Source: Streptococcus salivarius
GTDB taxonomy: Bacteria; Bacillota; Bacilli; Lactobacillales; Streptococcaceae
Direction: 5' to 3'
DNA: 64,000 bases
Assembly: GCF_000785515.1 (NCBI RefSeq)
Contig: NZ_CP009913.1
Coordinates: forward strand, 262,001 to 326,000
Both the position numbers and the translations under genes were made by a program. Below the pieces are notes generated by a model. That model searched no databases. It was not told where the DNA came from and saw nothing but the letters and a program-made list of their open reading frames with translations. Below, in pieces: positions 25,612-35,048 of this stretch (the first letter of the stretch is position 1; every line of letters starts with the position of its first letter).

Positions 25612-26207
25612 TATGTGTTACCACCTAATAATTTTTCAATGATTTCTAAATAAGGAACTTGAGGATAAGCTGCTTCTGCAATTGCATAGCCTCTTTTTTT
25701 GATATAATCAAGAGGCATTGATTTCGACCCTTTATCAATTTGATAAAAAGCGATCAAGTCTTTGGCAGGCAGAAGGTAGGTTTCCTTAAGCGTCGAGAAG
25801 TGAAGTAGCACGAAGCAGATCCCATCTTGACTGATGACCTGAGACATGTGCTCAATTTGATGCGCATGAAAGTTTTTCATAGGCATGGATGTCTTTTGTC
25901 GAGTCTCTTTGGCTTCAAAATCAATGTAGTATCCTTTGTAAACACCAGAGTAGTCGGTAGTAGAGGCTTGTCTAAAGTAAGCTTCTACAATCTTTGCTCG
26001 TGAGCGTTTGGGATAATCGACTTTGACAATTTGAACAGGAGTGGGTTTTTTATGAATAACGGCTAAACCACGCGACAAATAGTAATCATTAGTCGCGTTA
26101 ATAGCAGATTCAAAGCTCATACCCCGATTGGCAAAGTCAACTCTATTTGATTTTTTAGGACGTACTTGTGCTATCTTACGAGATATCTGATGGGGATAGT
26201 TTACCAT
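25611..26207 (-). CDS. recU: Holliday junction resolvase RecU
   Basis: 198 residues. Resolves four-way DNA junctions during recombinational repair and chromosome segregation. [17 protein letters not shown], the metal-binding region [13 protein letters not shown] (Asp, Glu-x-Lys) and the FHAHQIEHM segment are those of RecU. AAGGGAAAG precedes the ATG. Cotranscribed and translationally coupled with pbp1A. Confidence 0.95.
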   Translation of the reverse strand: MVNYPHQISRKIAQVRPKKSNRVDFANRGMSFESAINATNDYYLSRGLAVIHKKPTPVQIVKVDYPKRSRAKIVEAYFRQASTTDYSGVYKGYYIDFEAKETRQKTSMPMKNFHAHQIEHMSQVISQDGICFVLLHFSTLKETYLLPAKDLIAFYQIDKGSKSMPLDYIKKRGYAIAEAAYPQVPYLEIIEKLLGGNT

Positions 26208-26283
26208 TTCTTTCCCTTCTTCTTTATAAGATATGCATAAAGACTATTTTATTATACCATAAAATGAACGAGGAAAACAATAA

Positions 26284-26799
26284 ATGACATCACTACTGGT
26301 AACTGGTTATAAGAGCTTTGAACTCGGTATTTTTAAAGACAAGGACCCTAAAGTAACTATTATCAAGAAAGCAATTAAACGTGATTTTAAGCGTTTCTTG
26401 GATGATGGTGTGGATTGGATGATTTTTACCGGCAACCTCGGTTTTGAATTTTGGGCACTAGAAGTGGCCAAAGAACTTCAGCAAGACTATCCTTTGAAGT
26501 TAGCGACACTCTTTCCTTTTGAAACGCATGGTCAGAATTGGAATGAAGCGAATCAAACAAAACTGGCAGCCTTTAAGCAGGTTGATTTTGTCAAGTATAG
26601 CTTTCCCGCTTACCAATCTCCAGCCCAGTTTAAACAATTTAATCAGTTTCTCATTGACAATACAGATCAGGCTTATTTATTTTATGAACCTGAAAATGAA
26701 ACAAATCTGAAATATTTTTACGGTATGATGATAGAAGCAAGGGATTATCCCGTATTTCGACTGACTTTTGATGACCTCAATGAGGTCATGTCGGAATAG
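26284..26799 (+). CDS. ypsA: DUF1273 / YpsA-like SLOG-fold protein
   Basis: 171 residues. [12 protein letters not shown] at the N-terminus and [21 protein letters not shown] match YpsA (DUF1273), a SLOG Rossmann-like family thought to bind a nucleotide-type ligand. In B. subtilis YpsA is linked to cell division with its neighbour GpsB, and the same order (ypsA, gpsB, rnpB, RNA methyltransferase) is present here. Divergent from recU. Function in streptococci is not established. Confidence 0.88.
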   Translation: MTSLLVTGYKSFELGIFKDKDPKVTIIKKAIKRDFKRFLDDGVDWMIFTGNLGFEFWALEVAKELQQDYPLKLATLFPFETHGQNWNEANQTKLAAFKQVDFVKYSFPAYQSPAQFKQFNQFLIDNTDQAYLFYEPENETNLKYFYGMMIEARDYPVFRLTFDDLNEVMSE

Positions 26800-26801
26800 G
26801 A

Positions 26802-26807
26802 TATAAT
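26802..26807 (+). promoter_or_regulatory. Possible -10 box of gpsB
   Basis: TATAAT directly after the ypsA-like stop, about 100 bases before gpsB. Confidence 0.4.
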
Positions 26808-26908
26808 TGAGTTTTAAACTTGCATTTTTATATTTTTTTTCTGTATCATAAAAATATTAGACAGTAAAGTATTAGTAAGTTAGATAAGACAAGTATTGGA
26901 GAATAAAA

Positions 26909-27241
26909 ATGGCTAAGATTAATTTAACGCCCAAGAAAATCTACGAACAAGAATTTAAAACAAGCATGCGTGGCTACGATAAAAAAGAAGTTGATGAGTT
27001 TTTAGATGATGTAATCAAAGATTACGGTGTCTATATTGCTCTAGTTAAGGAATTGCAAGAAGAAAATGCAAAACTTAAGGCTAAAACTTCTTCAGCTCCT
27101 GCAAGTCGCCCAGCATACGCAAGCGCGACAAGTGAGCCATCACGTGCGAATGCCAATGTTGCTTCGGCTTCAAACTATGATATCTTAAAACGTATCAGTC
27201 GTTTGGAAAAAGAGGTCTTTGGAAAACAAATCGTCGAATAA
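26909..27241 (+). CDS. gpsB: Cell division regulator GpsB
   Basis: 110 residues, DivIVA-like. The N-terminal [30 protein letters not shown] segment (shown in pieces: [20 protein letters not shown]) binds membrane and PBPs. A coiled coil follows to about residue 60, then an Ala/Ser linker and the C-terminal trimerisation helix ([17 protein letters not shown]). It coordinates septal and peripheral wall synthesis in streptococci. It sits immediately before rnpB. Confidence 0.95.
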   Translation: MAKINLTPKKIYEQEFKTSMRGYDKKEVDEFLDDVIKDYGVYIALVKELQEENAKLKAKTSSAPASRPAYASATSEPSRANANVASASNYDILKRISRLEKEVFGKQIVE

Positions 27242-27249
27242 AACTGGTT

Positions 27250-27632
27250 TGTGCAATTTTTGGATAATCGCATGGTTGCTAGTCTTCCATGAGGAAAGTC
27301 CATGCTAGCACTGGCTGTGATGCCAGTAGTGTTTGTGCTAGGTGAATTAATAAGCCTAGGGACTTGATTTTCAAGTTACGGCGAGTGAACTGGCTAAGTC
27401 TTCGGATAGGTTTTAGTAGCTCTGAAAGTGCCACAGTGACGGAGTTTTTAGGGAAACCTAAAAAGTGGAACGCGGTAAACCCCTCAAGCTAGCAACCCAA
27501 ACTTTGGTAGGGGCATGGGATGGCTGGAAACGAACGGACCATCCTGACTGCTTTGCAGTAGACAGATGATTATCGAAGGAAGTGGTACCTAGTCACTTCT
27601 GGAACAAAACATGGCTTATAGAAAATTGCATA
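27250..27632 (+). ncRNA. rnpB: RNase P RNA (type B)
   Basis: Catalytic RNA that matures the 5' ends of tRNAs. GAGGAAAGTCCATGCTAG and the conserved CAGTGACGGAG and GGTAAACCCCTC segments are diagnostic; the 3' core has GATGATTATCGAAGG-type sequence. The ends pair as GTGCAATTTT (27251-27260) with AAAATTGCAT (27622-27631), forming P1. A terminator follows at once. Located between gpsB and the RNA methyltransferase, as in other streptococci and B. subtilis. Ends are accurate to a few bases. Confidence 0.95.
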
Positions 27633-27637
27633 TAGGT

Positions 27638-27668
27638 GAGGCTGGGACACATGTCTCAGCCTTCTTTT
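27638..27668 (+). terminator. Terminator of rnpB
   Basis: GAGGCTGGGAC and GTCTCAGCCTTC arms with an ACAT loop, followed by TTTTA. Confidence 0.85.
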
Positions 27669-27773
27669 AGCGAGAATTCTCTCTTTTATAACTATATCTA
27701 AAGAAAAGAGTGGAAAAATAAGCCACCAGTTAAAAAAAGTTTGTACTCGTAACAATGAGATAAAAGGATGACA

Positions 27774-28940
27774 ATGAAAGAAACATTTACATTAGTAGCA
27801 ACTGCTGCAGCAGGTCTTGAGGCTGTGGTTGGACGTGAATTGCGTGAGTTAGGTTATGACACTCAGGTTGAAAATGGTAAGGTGAGTTTCCAAGGCGATG
27901 TTCGTGCAATAGCGGAAACTAACCTTTGGTTGAGAGCAGCAGACCGTATCAAGATTGTAGTGGGTGAATTTCCAGCACGTACCTTTGAGGAACTCTTTCA
28001 GGGAGTTTTTGCCTTAGACTGGGAAAATTATCTTCCGCTAGGTGCAAAGTTCCCAATTTCTAAAGCTAAATGTGTGAAATCAAAGCTTCATAATGAGCCA
28101 TCTGTTCAGGCAATTTCCAAAAAAGCTGTCGTGAAGAAATTGCAGAAGTATTTCCACCGTCCAGAAGGAGTGCCTCTTCAAGAAACAGGAGCGGAATTTA
28201 AGATTGAAGTCTCTATTTTAAAGGATAAGGCTACCGTTTTGATTGATACCACAGGTGCTAGTCTCTTTAAGCGTGGCTACCGTACTGATAAAGGTGGGGC
28301 ACCGATTAAAGAAAATATGGCGGCTGCTATTCTTGAACTTAGTAACTGGTATCCGGATAAACCGTTGATTGACCCAACTTGTGGTTCAGGGACCTTCTGT
28401 ATTGAGGCTGCAATGATTGGTATGAATATTGCGCCAGGATTTAATCGTGATTTTGCCTTTGAAGCATGGAATTGGGTGGATAAAGATTTAGTACAGTTGG
28501 TACGTGATGAAGCAGATAGCAAGGCGAATTATGATATTGAATTAGATATTATGGGTTGTGATATTGATGGCCGTATGGTTGAGATTGCAAAAGCCAATGC
28601 TCGTGAGGCAGGTCTTGAAGATGTTATTAAATTGAAACAAATGCGTTTACAGGACCTGAAAACAGATAAAATCAATGGTGTCATTATTTCAAACCCTCCT
28701 TATGGTGAGCGTTTGTTGGATGACAAGGCTGTGGATATCTTGTATAATGAAATGGGTCAAACTTTTGCGCCACTTAAAACTTGGAGCAAGTTTATCTTGA
28801 CCAGCGATGAACAATTTGAAAGCAAATACGGTATGAAAGCCGATAAAAAACGTAAGCTTTATAACGGGACACTCCGTGTTGATTTGTATCAATATTTTGG
28901 TGAGCGTGTTCGCCGTTCTGAGGCTAGAAAGGTAAATTAA
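27774..28940 (+). CDS. THUMP-domain class I RNA methyltransferase (RlmL/YpsC-like)
   Basis: 388 residues from the chosen start. Ferredoxin-like and THUMP domains at about 1-160 recognise RNA; the C-terminal SAM-dependent domain has LIDPTCGSGTFCIEAAMIG (motif I), DIDGRMVEIAKANAREAGL and the catalytic SNPPYGERL (motif IV, m2G-type). The family includes the N-terminal half of E. coli RlmL, which methylates G2445 of 23S rRNA; the exact target here is inferred. An ATG at 27768 is in frame but sits directly on the ribosome-binding site AAAAGG; 27774 has proper spacing. Confidence 0.9.
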   Translation: MKETFTLVATAAAGLEAVVGRELRELGYDTQVENGKVSFQGDVRAIAETNLWLRAADRIKIVVGEFPARTFEELFQGVFALDWENYLPLGAKFPISKAKCVKSKLHNEPSVQAISKKAVVKKLQKYFHRPEGVPLQETGAEFKIEVSILKDKATVLIDTTGASLFKRGYRTDKGGAPIKENMAAAILELSNWYPDKPLIDPTCGSGTFCIEAAMIGMNIAPGFNRDFAFEAWNWVDKDLVQLVRDEADSKANYDIELDIMGCDIDGRMVEIAKANAREAGLEDVIKLKQMRLQDLKTDKINGVIISNPPYGERLLDDKAVDILYNEMGQTFAPLKTWSKFILTSDEQFESKYGMKADKKRKLYNGTLRVDLYQYFGERVRRSEARKVN

Positions 28941-28942
28941 AC

Positions 28943-30946
28943 GTGTCAGAAGATAAAACACAAAATGGCTATGAAGGTAGCCAAGAGCTAGATTTCCAGG
29001 ATGCCAAGGAAATGACAGTCGGTGAGGCTGTCCGCAAAGAAGCTGAGATTAATGCTGGTGTAACAGAAACAGATAGCATTTTGGATAAGTATATCAAGCA
29101 ACACCGCGAAGAAGTTGCCTCACAAAAATTTTCAAAGAAAATTGAAGCTGATGGCGACACATCACCTTTGGATGCTTTTATTCAAAAGCAACGTCAGGAG
29201 TTTGCAGATTCAGGTTTGATTGGTCAATCAATGGCTAATGAGTCAATCAACTCAACAGCAGCTACTGAAGAAGTAACACCAGTCACATTTGGTTTTGGTG
29301 CTACAGATAACAAGGCTGATGAAACTCAATCTCATATTGACAAGCAGTTACCAAATGCTCCTGTTGAACCTGAGGTTATTGCAGAACCAGAAAGTCAAAG
29401 TTCTGAAGTTATCATTACGTCAACGAATGCTGATCGTTTCATCACGTCAGAAACAGAAAAATTTGACCTTGGTGATGCACTTGCAGATTCAGCTACTTCA
29501 ACTAATCAGCCAACGCCAGCCTATAACGATGCATTGGTAGATAATATTGATGATAACAATCCTTTGATTGCTAACATCGATGATCCAGAACCACAAAATC
29601 CTGTTGTTGCCAATATTGACGATACTGAGCCACAAGCTTCAAAACCTTTGTTGGATGATGTTGCTATTTCAGATACTATTGACTTGGCAGCTATTGCATC
29701 AACAGTGGCAGGGGTAACTGGAGCAAAAGCTGACGAAGAAAAGACAACACCAAAAGTGTCTATGGCAGTTAATCGCCCATCTGCAGAAGACAGAATCTCT
29801 TCAGAGTCTATTTCTCCATCGCATAAGAGTGCCTTTGATGGTGATATTCCAGTTTACCGTCGTAAAGGTGTTGTTATCGGTGCTCTAGCAGTTCTTGCTT
29901 TAGCTATTATTGGTGGTAGCTATGCTCTTTATAAAGGAACACATAGCCAATCGGCAAAAACAACAAGCACAGCTTCTTCAGCAGTGACATCATCATCAAG
30001 CAAGGACACGGCAGCTGCTGATAATAAGGCCTTCGAAGAAATGTATAAGAATTTCTTCACAGATGACGAGCAAACAAAACTCGCTAATGATCAATTTGGT
30101 AAGCTATCAGATTTGGAAAAACTGCTCAAGAAATTGGAGAAAACCAAGTATTATGATGCAGCTAAGAAAAAATATGATAACTTGAAGAAACAAATTGAAG
30201 CTGTACAAAAGATTAACAGTCAGTTTGAGTCAGATGCTCTTGTAGATGGTAGCTATAATGCCTCTATCGCTGTTAAATCAGATGCTAACTTTAATAATCT
30301 TCCAGAAAGCGTAACAACAACTGGGAATGCGAGTCTTGATAGCACTATCCAAGAAGCTATTAAGGGTGGTAAGACTCAGCTTGAAGAAAAAGCTAAGGCT
30401 GCGAGCGCAACATCTGCAGCGACAGCTGCTGATAGCGCCAATACTGCTAGTCCTGCTGCACCTTCAGGTGATAACACGTCTGGAGCAGCTTCTACTGGTG
30501 GTGGTGCGGCTGCGTCAAATACATCTGGAGCGCAAAATGGAGCAGCTAACTCAGCAGGTTCAACAGGTTCAACTGGTGCGACTGGAGGAACTACTGGTGG
30601 CTCAGCTGCAGCTTCAACAGTTGTAACACGCGGAATCACAAATTATAACCCATCAATCCTTCAACGTGACCGCTCACGTGTGCCTTATAATGCAAACGTA
30701 GTAGCAGATACAAGTAACCCAGCTTGGACTTGGGCTGACGGTGTTCTTGATAAGATCATCAATGAATCACACTCACGTGGTTACTTCTCAGGAGATAACT
30801 TCATCCTTGAGCCAGTTAACATCATTAATGGTAATGGTTACTACAACTTGTACCTTCCAGATGGAACTTACCTCTTCAGTATCAACTGTAAGACAGGTTA
30901 CTATGTTGGTAATGGTTCAGGTCACTCAGATAAACTTGATTATTAA
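28943..30946 (+). CDS. mapZ: Midcell-anchored protein MapZ
   Basis: 667 residues, GTG start two bases after the methyltransferase stop. MapZ marks the division site in streptococci and positions the FtsZ ring. The cytoplasmic N-terminus (1-305) is acidic and has a threefold NIDD repeat (about 201-228). One membrane helix lies at about 309-331. Outside are a coiled domain (about 355-475), a Ser/Ala/Gly/Thr-rich linker (about 485-570) and a C-terminal peptidoglycan-binding domain (PAWTWADGVLDKIINE; NGNGYYNLYLPDG). Position after gpsB-rnpB matches pneumococcal mapZ. Confidence 0.93.
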   Translation: MSEDKTQNGYEGSQELDFQDAKEMTVGEAVRKEAEINAGVTETDSILDKYIKQHREEVASQKFSKKIEADGDTSPLDAFIQKQRQEFADSGLIGQSMANESINSTAATEEVTPVTFGFGATDNKADETQSHIDKQLPNAPVEPEVIAEPESQSSEVIITSTNADRFITSETEKFDLGDALADSATSTNQPTPAYNDALVDNIDDNNPLIANIDDPEPQNPVVANIDDTEPQASKPLLDDVAISDTIDLAAIASTVAGVTGAKADEEKTTPKVSMAVNRPSAEDRISSESISPSHKSAFDGDIPVYRRKGVVIGALAVLALAIIGGSYALYKGTHSQSAKTTSTASSAVTSSSSKDTAAADNKAFEEMYKNFFTDDEQTKLANDQFGKLSDLEKLLKKLEKTKYYDAAKKKYDNLKKQIEAVQKINSQFESDALVDGSYNASIAVKSDANFNNLPESVTTTGNASLDSTIQEAIKGGKTQLEEKAKAASATSAATAADSANTASPAAPSGDNTSGAASTGGGAAASNTSGAQNGAANSAGSTGSTGATGGTTGGSAAASTVVTRGITNYNPSILQRDRSRVPYNANVVADTSNPAWTWADGVLDKIINESHSRGYFSGDNFILEPVNIINGNGYYNLYLPDGTYLFSINCKTGYYVGNGSGHSDKLDY

Positions 30947-30958
30947 TAATAATCTGCG

Positions 30959-30981
30959 ACACTCCCTAGGGAGTGTTTTTT
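30959..30981 (+). terminator. Terminator of mapZ
   Basis: ACACTCCC-TA-GGGAGTGT stem followed by a T-run. Confidence 0.85.
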
Positions 30982-31022
30982 GTTTTATCTTGGTGAGGGC
31001 CTAGTTTATAAGGATTTTGTGC

Positions 31023-31028
31023 TATAAT
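31023..31028 (+). promoter_or_regulatory. -10 box of the SNF2 helicase gene
   Basis: TGCTATAAT (extended -10), about 27 bases before the chosen start codon. Confidence 0.65.
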
Positions 31029-31054
31029 AGAGGGATAAGATAGGGGTGAATACT

Positions 31055-34000
31055 ATGGCAAAATTGATGCCGGGTAGAGTCCGTAATGAGGGTATTGAAC
31101 TTTTTGAAAAGGATCTCATTACCATTCATCAGGTCTCAGAAACTCAGTTGGATACAACAGTTGACCAACATCATTTAATTTATGCACTCAATGATTCTGA
31201 AATCACGTGTGACTGTGATTATTTCGCTCAAAAAGGCTATTGTCCCCATTTGGCAGCGGTTGAGTATTATCTAAAAAATGATAAAGAAGGCCAGCGCCTC
31301 TTGGCAGAACTGGAAGAGGAACAAGAGTCCTCTCAAGGCCAAGAGCGAGGGCACTCTTTTGGTGGTTTATTTTTAGAAGGGCTTTCCCTGAATGAAGATG
31401 ATACCGTTAGATATAGCTTGATGGTAGAGGGAGAGGAATCTACCTTTGGTTCAGAGATTTGGTGGAGTATACGTTTACGTCGCTTACCAGATGAACGTTC
31501 TTATGTTATTCGAGATATTCCTGCCTTCCTCAAACTTGTAGAGGCTGAGGGTTATTATCAGATAGGTAAGAACTACTATGAACCCCTATCACTTATTCAA
31601 TTTGACCAGGCTTCACAGGCATTTTTAGACTTCTTAGGACGGATGATTCCAGATGAAGCCAAGACTAATTTAGACTTTATTTTACCGAATAATGCACGTC
31701 ACCTTTGTCTCCCTTACGGTTTTTTTGAGGAAGGTTTGAGACGGATGCAAGATTTGGATGGCTTTAGGTTTGAATGGGAAGGAACCGAATATCGCCAACT
31801 TTTGGTCGAGGATTTGACCGCTGATGCTCAGCTCTTCTCGTTTGATATTTGTGTCGAGCCCAAGATGATTGAATTGACTGTCGCTGAGAAGAATAGTCAG
31901 GCCTTTTTTAATAATCGTATTCTCTTTTATCAAGGTGTTTTTTATCGTCTGAATCGAAAACAACAAAAACTTTTGGTTGGCTTACGCTCTCTTCCAATCG
32001 GAAGCGATTTGAATAAGCACGTCAGCTTTAATCTCGATGAACAAGCCATCTTGGCTGCTAGTCTTTTTGATTTTAGGACTATGGGGCCGGTTAAGGCACC
32101 AAAAGCTTTTAATATCAAGGACTTTACACCGAGATTTCGCTTTGATCTGAAAGGTGATAGTGAGGTTATTCTTACATTAGCTTTTGATTTTAATGGCTTC
32201 TTGGTACAAGATCGCCAAGAGTTGAGTCATTTAGGATTTACTAGTAACTATCGTCATGAGCAGGCTGTTTTTCGTTTGATGTCTAAACATGGATTCACCC
32301 CTGATTTTCAGTCATCTAAACGATTAGGTAGCAGTCAAGAGCTCTATGATTTCTTTACAAATACTCTATCAGATTTTGAAAATTCAGGAACGGTTCTGAT
32401 TGGACAGGAGTTACGTGACTTACGGGTTGAGCAGAGTCCACAGGTTCAGGTAGAGCGTCAGGGAAATTTATTAGATATTTCCTTTGATTTTTCAAGTCTT
32501 GACGACGAAGATGTGGATCATGCTTTAGCAGCCTTGATGGAAAGCTCGCCCTATTTTATCAATCGTAGTGGTCAGTTGATTGTTTTTGACGAAGCGACGT
32601 ATCGTATTAGTGAGAGTCTCAAAACTCTGAGAGCTCGTTACTCAGGAAAAGGTCACCTAGAACTCAATCAATTAACTGCCTATCAATTGATGGATGCTCT
32701 TTCAGAAAGTGATTCTGTTCGTTTTTCAAAAGATTTCCAACTCTTAACGCAACATTTGAGTAAGCCAGAGACCTTTGATTTGCCAACCTATAAGGTAGAA
32801 GCTGGCCTTCGTCCCTACCAGGAAAAAGGTGTTCAGTGGCTATCGATGTTGCATCACTATGGTTTTGGCGGTATCTTGGCCGACGATATGGGGTTGGGGA
32901 AAACCTTGCAAACTATTGCCTACCTCTCTGCACATTTAGAAGAAGGACAACGAGTTTTGGTTTTGTCACCATCAAGTCTGATTTACAATTGGCAGGATGA
33001 GTTTAAAAAGTTTGCCCCTCAGTTAGATGTAGCGGTTTCTTATGGACTCAAGCCAAAACGTGATGACATCATTGCCGAAGACCACCAGATTATTATTACA
33101 AGCTATGCTTCCTTCCGTCAGGATTTTGATGCTTACAAGGCTGGCAAATATGACTATCTCATTCTTGATGAGGCTCAGGTCATGAAGAATACACAGACAA
33201 AGATTGCCCAATATCTACGTGATTTTTCTGTTCCACATTGCTTAGCACTATCTGGAACGCCTATTGAAAATCATTTGTTGGAGATTTGGTCTATTTTCCA
33301 GATTATTCTACCAGGACTTTTACCAGCTAAAAAAACTTTCCTTAAGTTAACACCTAAGGAAGTGGCTAGGTATATTTCTCCCTTTATTCTAAGACGTAAA
33401 AAAGAAGAGGTCCTTCCTGATCTCCCAGATTTGATTGAAATCACTCACCAAAGTGAATTGTCAGATGCTCAAAAGGCTATCTATTTAGCACAATTACAAC
33501 AGATGCAACAAGGATTAATTTCAGCAAGTGATCAGGAAATCAACCGTCGTAAGGTGGAAATCTTGTCAGGAATTACCCGCTTACGACAAATCTGTGATAC
33601 CCCAGCTCTCTTTATGGACTATGCGGGAGATAGCGGAAAATTAGATAGCCTTAGAGAGTTGCTTAGCCAAATTAAGGAATCAGACCATCGTGTCCTTATC
33701 TTCTCACAATTTCGTGGAATGTTAGATATTACAGAGGGGCTCTTACAAGAATTAGGGATTTCCTCATATAAGCTAACAGGGTCAACGCCATCTGATAGTC
33801 GTCAAGAGATGACCAGAGCCTTCAATCAAGGAAGTCGAGATGCCTTTTTGATTTCTCTGAAAGCAGGAGGAGTGGGACTGAATCTAACTGGTGCTGATAC
33901 GGTAATTCTGATTGACCTTTGGTGGAATCCAGCGGTAGAAATGCAGGCTATTAGTCGTGCTCACCGTATAGGTCAGGAACAAAATGTCGAAGTTTACCGT

Positions 34001-34150
34001 TTGATTACAAGAGGGACTATTGAAGAGAAAATTCTTGAGCTTCAAGAAGGTAAGAAAAACCTCGTCACAACAGTATTGGATGGCAATGAAAGCCGTGCCA
34101 GCATGACAGTAGAGGATATTAAAGAAATTCTTGGTATTGCAATATCTTAA
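31055..34150 (+). CDS. SNF2-family helicase with SWIM zinc finger
   Basis: 1031 residues. An N-terminal SWIM zinc finger (ITCDCDYFAQKGYCPHLAAV) is followed by an unassigned middle region (about 100-560). Then comes an SNF2 ATPase: Walker A GGILADDMGLGKTLQTIAYL, DEAQ box LILDEAQVMKN, SGTPIENHLLEIWSIF, and the C-terminal half with SLKAGGVGLNLTGAD and AISRAHRIGQ. It is a DNA-translocating ATPase of unknown target, common in streptococci as a single-copy gene. A GTG nine bases upstream is in frame, but AGGGGTG is correctly spaced only for the ATG at 31055. It is not linked to restriction or defence genes here. Confidence 0.9.
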   Translation: MAKLMPGRVRNEGIELFEKDLITIHQVSETQLDTTVDQHHLIYALNDSEITCDCDYFAQKGYCPHLAAVEYYLKNDKEGQRLLAELEEEQESSQGQERGHSFGGLFLEGLSLNEDDTVRYSLMVEGEESTFGSEIWWSIRLRRLPDERSYVIRDIPAFLKLVEAEGYYQIGKNYYEPLSLIQFDQASQAFLDFLGRMIPDEAKTNLDFILPNNARHLCLPYGFFEEGLRRMQDLDGFRFEWEGTEYRQLLVEDLTADAQLFSFDICVEPKMIELTVAEKNSQAFFNNRILFYQGVFYRLNRKQQKLLVGLRSLPIGSDLNKHVSFNLDEQAILAASLFDFRTMGPVKAPKAFNIKDFTPRFRFDLKGDSEVILTLAFDFNGFLVQDRQELSHLGFTSNYRHEQAVFRLMSKHGFTPDFQSSKRLGSSQELYDFFTNTLSDFENSGTVLIGQELRDLRVEQSPQVQVERQGNLLDISFDFSSLDDEDVDHALAALMESSPYFINRSGQLIVFDEATYRISESLKTLRARYSGKGHLELNQLTAYQLMDALSESDSVRFSKDFQLLTQHLSKPETFDLPTYKVEAGLRPYQEKGVQWLSMLHHYGFGGILADDMGLGKTLQTIAYLSAHLEEGQRVLVLSPSSLIYNWQDEFKKFAPQLDVAVSYGLKPKRDDIIAEDHQIIITSYASFRQDFDAYKAGKYDYLILDEAQVMKNTQTKIAQYLRDFSVPHCLALSGTPIENHLLEIWSIFQIILPGLLPAKKTFLKLTPKEVARYISPFILRRKKEEVLPDLPDLIEITHQSELSDAQKAIYLAQLQQMQQGLISASDQEINRRKVEILSGITRLRQICDTPALFMDYAGDSGKLDSLRELLSQIKESDHRVLIFSQFRGMLDITEGLLQELGISSYKLTGSTPSDSRQEMTRAFNQGSRDAFLISLKAGGVGLNLTGADTVILIDLWWNPAVEMQAISRAHRIGQEQNVEVYRLITRGTIEEKILELQEGKKNLVTTVLDGNESRASMTVEDIKEILGIAIS

Positions 34151-34217
34151 TTTGTTATATTTAATATTGGAATACTAAAATATAAAAATGCTACTAGGCA
34201 AATCTTTTGAATTAGGC

Positions 34218-34223
34218 TATAAT
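34218..34223 (+). promoter_or_regulatory. -10 box before the conserved hypothetical/murC operon
   Basis: TATAAT, 82 bases before the first gene of the operon. Confidence 0.5.
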
Positions 34224-34305
34224 AGGATATTGCAAGACGTATCTCCCCATTCCCGATTATTTATATTAAGATACGCATCATCTCGAAAATGAAAGGAAGT
34301 CTTTT

Positions 34306-35022
34306 ATGCATCGCCAAAGACGACAATTTCCGCTGATTCCAGACGGGGAACCTTGCTTGCAAGAACCGGTCTCTATGCGCCTATACGAAAATGAAGATTT
34401 AATCACAAATATCCGTGGCCCTTACCAAGATAAGGACTACAATGATTTGTTGCCGAACTATGATTTCTTGTCAGCTAAGCCTAGCAATCGTAAGCAGGCT
34501 CCAAAACGAGTGGAGACACAAGAAGCTGGCATGACTTATGCTGAGGAAGCCCGCGAAAAGGCTAAGCGTGATGTACGTGAGAAACGCCAAAAATTCCTCC
34601 GCCAAGAAGTTCAACAAACCAAACATACTAATAGCCGTCAACTGACTGCTAAGCCTAAGGTAGAAGCTAAACCAAGCTTTGAGGCCACTGTTGAGCCAGC
34701 TGCTGTAACAACGGATAAAGGACCAGTGACAGCCTCTATCTTGGGAGCTCCTGTAAGTGCTATCAAGCGAACTTTAGCACCTAATGGGAAGCACTCAAAG
34801 ATTCATCACTTGGCAAATCGTCTGCAACAAGATTCTTACATCTTGGCAGAAGTGGCCCCAACTTATCAACAGCCTAGTAACCCATCTCGTAAGAACGTCA
34901 AGAAAAATAGCTATGACTTCTTGAAACGTAGCCAGGTTTATAATTACCCAGAACGTCAAACTTACCGTGAACACCGAGTTGCTCAAGAATTAAATTTGAC
35001 GCATTTAGAAGACGCAAACTAA
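34306..35022 (+). CDS. Conserved streptococcal hypothetical protein upstream of murC
   Basis: 238 residues, basic, Lys/Arg/Gln-rich, no membrane helix and no recognised domain. A helical segment at about 85-125 (YAEEAREKAKRDVREKRQKF) looks like a coiled coil. YDFL occurs twice (NYDFLSAK; SYDFLKRS), suggesting a repeated short interaction motif. GAAAGGAAG precedes the ATG. It lies 26 bases before murC and is most likely cotranscribed, so a cell-wall or division role is possible; this is context only. Confidence 0.7.
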   Translation: MHRQRRQFPLIPDGEPCLQEPVSMRLYENEDLITNIRGPYQDKDYNDLLPNYDFLSAKPSNRKQAPKRVETQEAGMTYAEEAREKAKRDVREKRQKFLRQEVQQTKHTNSRQLTAKPKVEAKPSFEATVEPAAVTTDKGPVTASILGAPVSAIKRTLAPNGKHSKIHHLANRLQQDSYILAEVAPTYQQPSNPSRKNVKKNSYDFLKRSQVYNYPERQTYREHRVAQELNLTHLEDAN

Positions 35023-35048
35023 TCGCAGTGCGATTGTAAGGAGAAACT

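Noticed and set aside
26771..26789. Perfect palindrome ATGACCTCA-A-TGAGGTCAT at the end of the ypsA-like gene
   Set aside because: It lies inside the coding region, has a one-base loop and no T-run. It could be chance, and nothing ties it to regulation.
35021..35035. AATCGCA-G-TGCGATT before murC considered as terminator or attenuator
   Set aside because: Loop of one base and no T-run. Too short to call functional.
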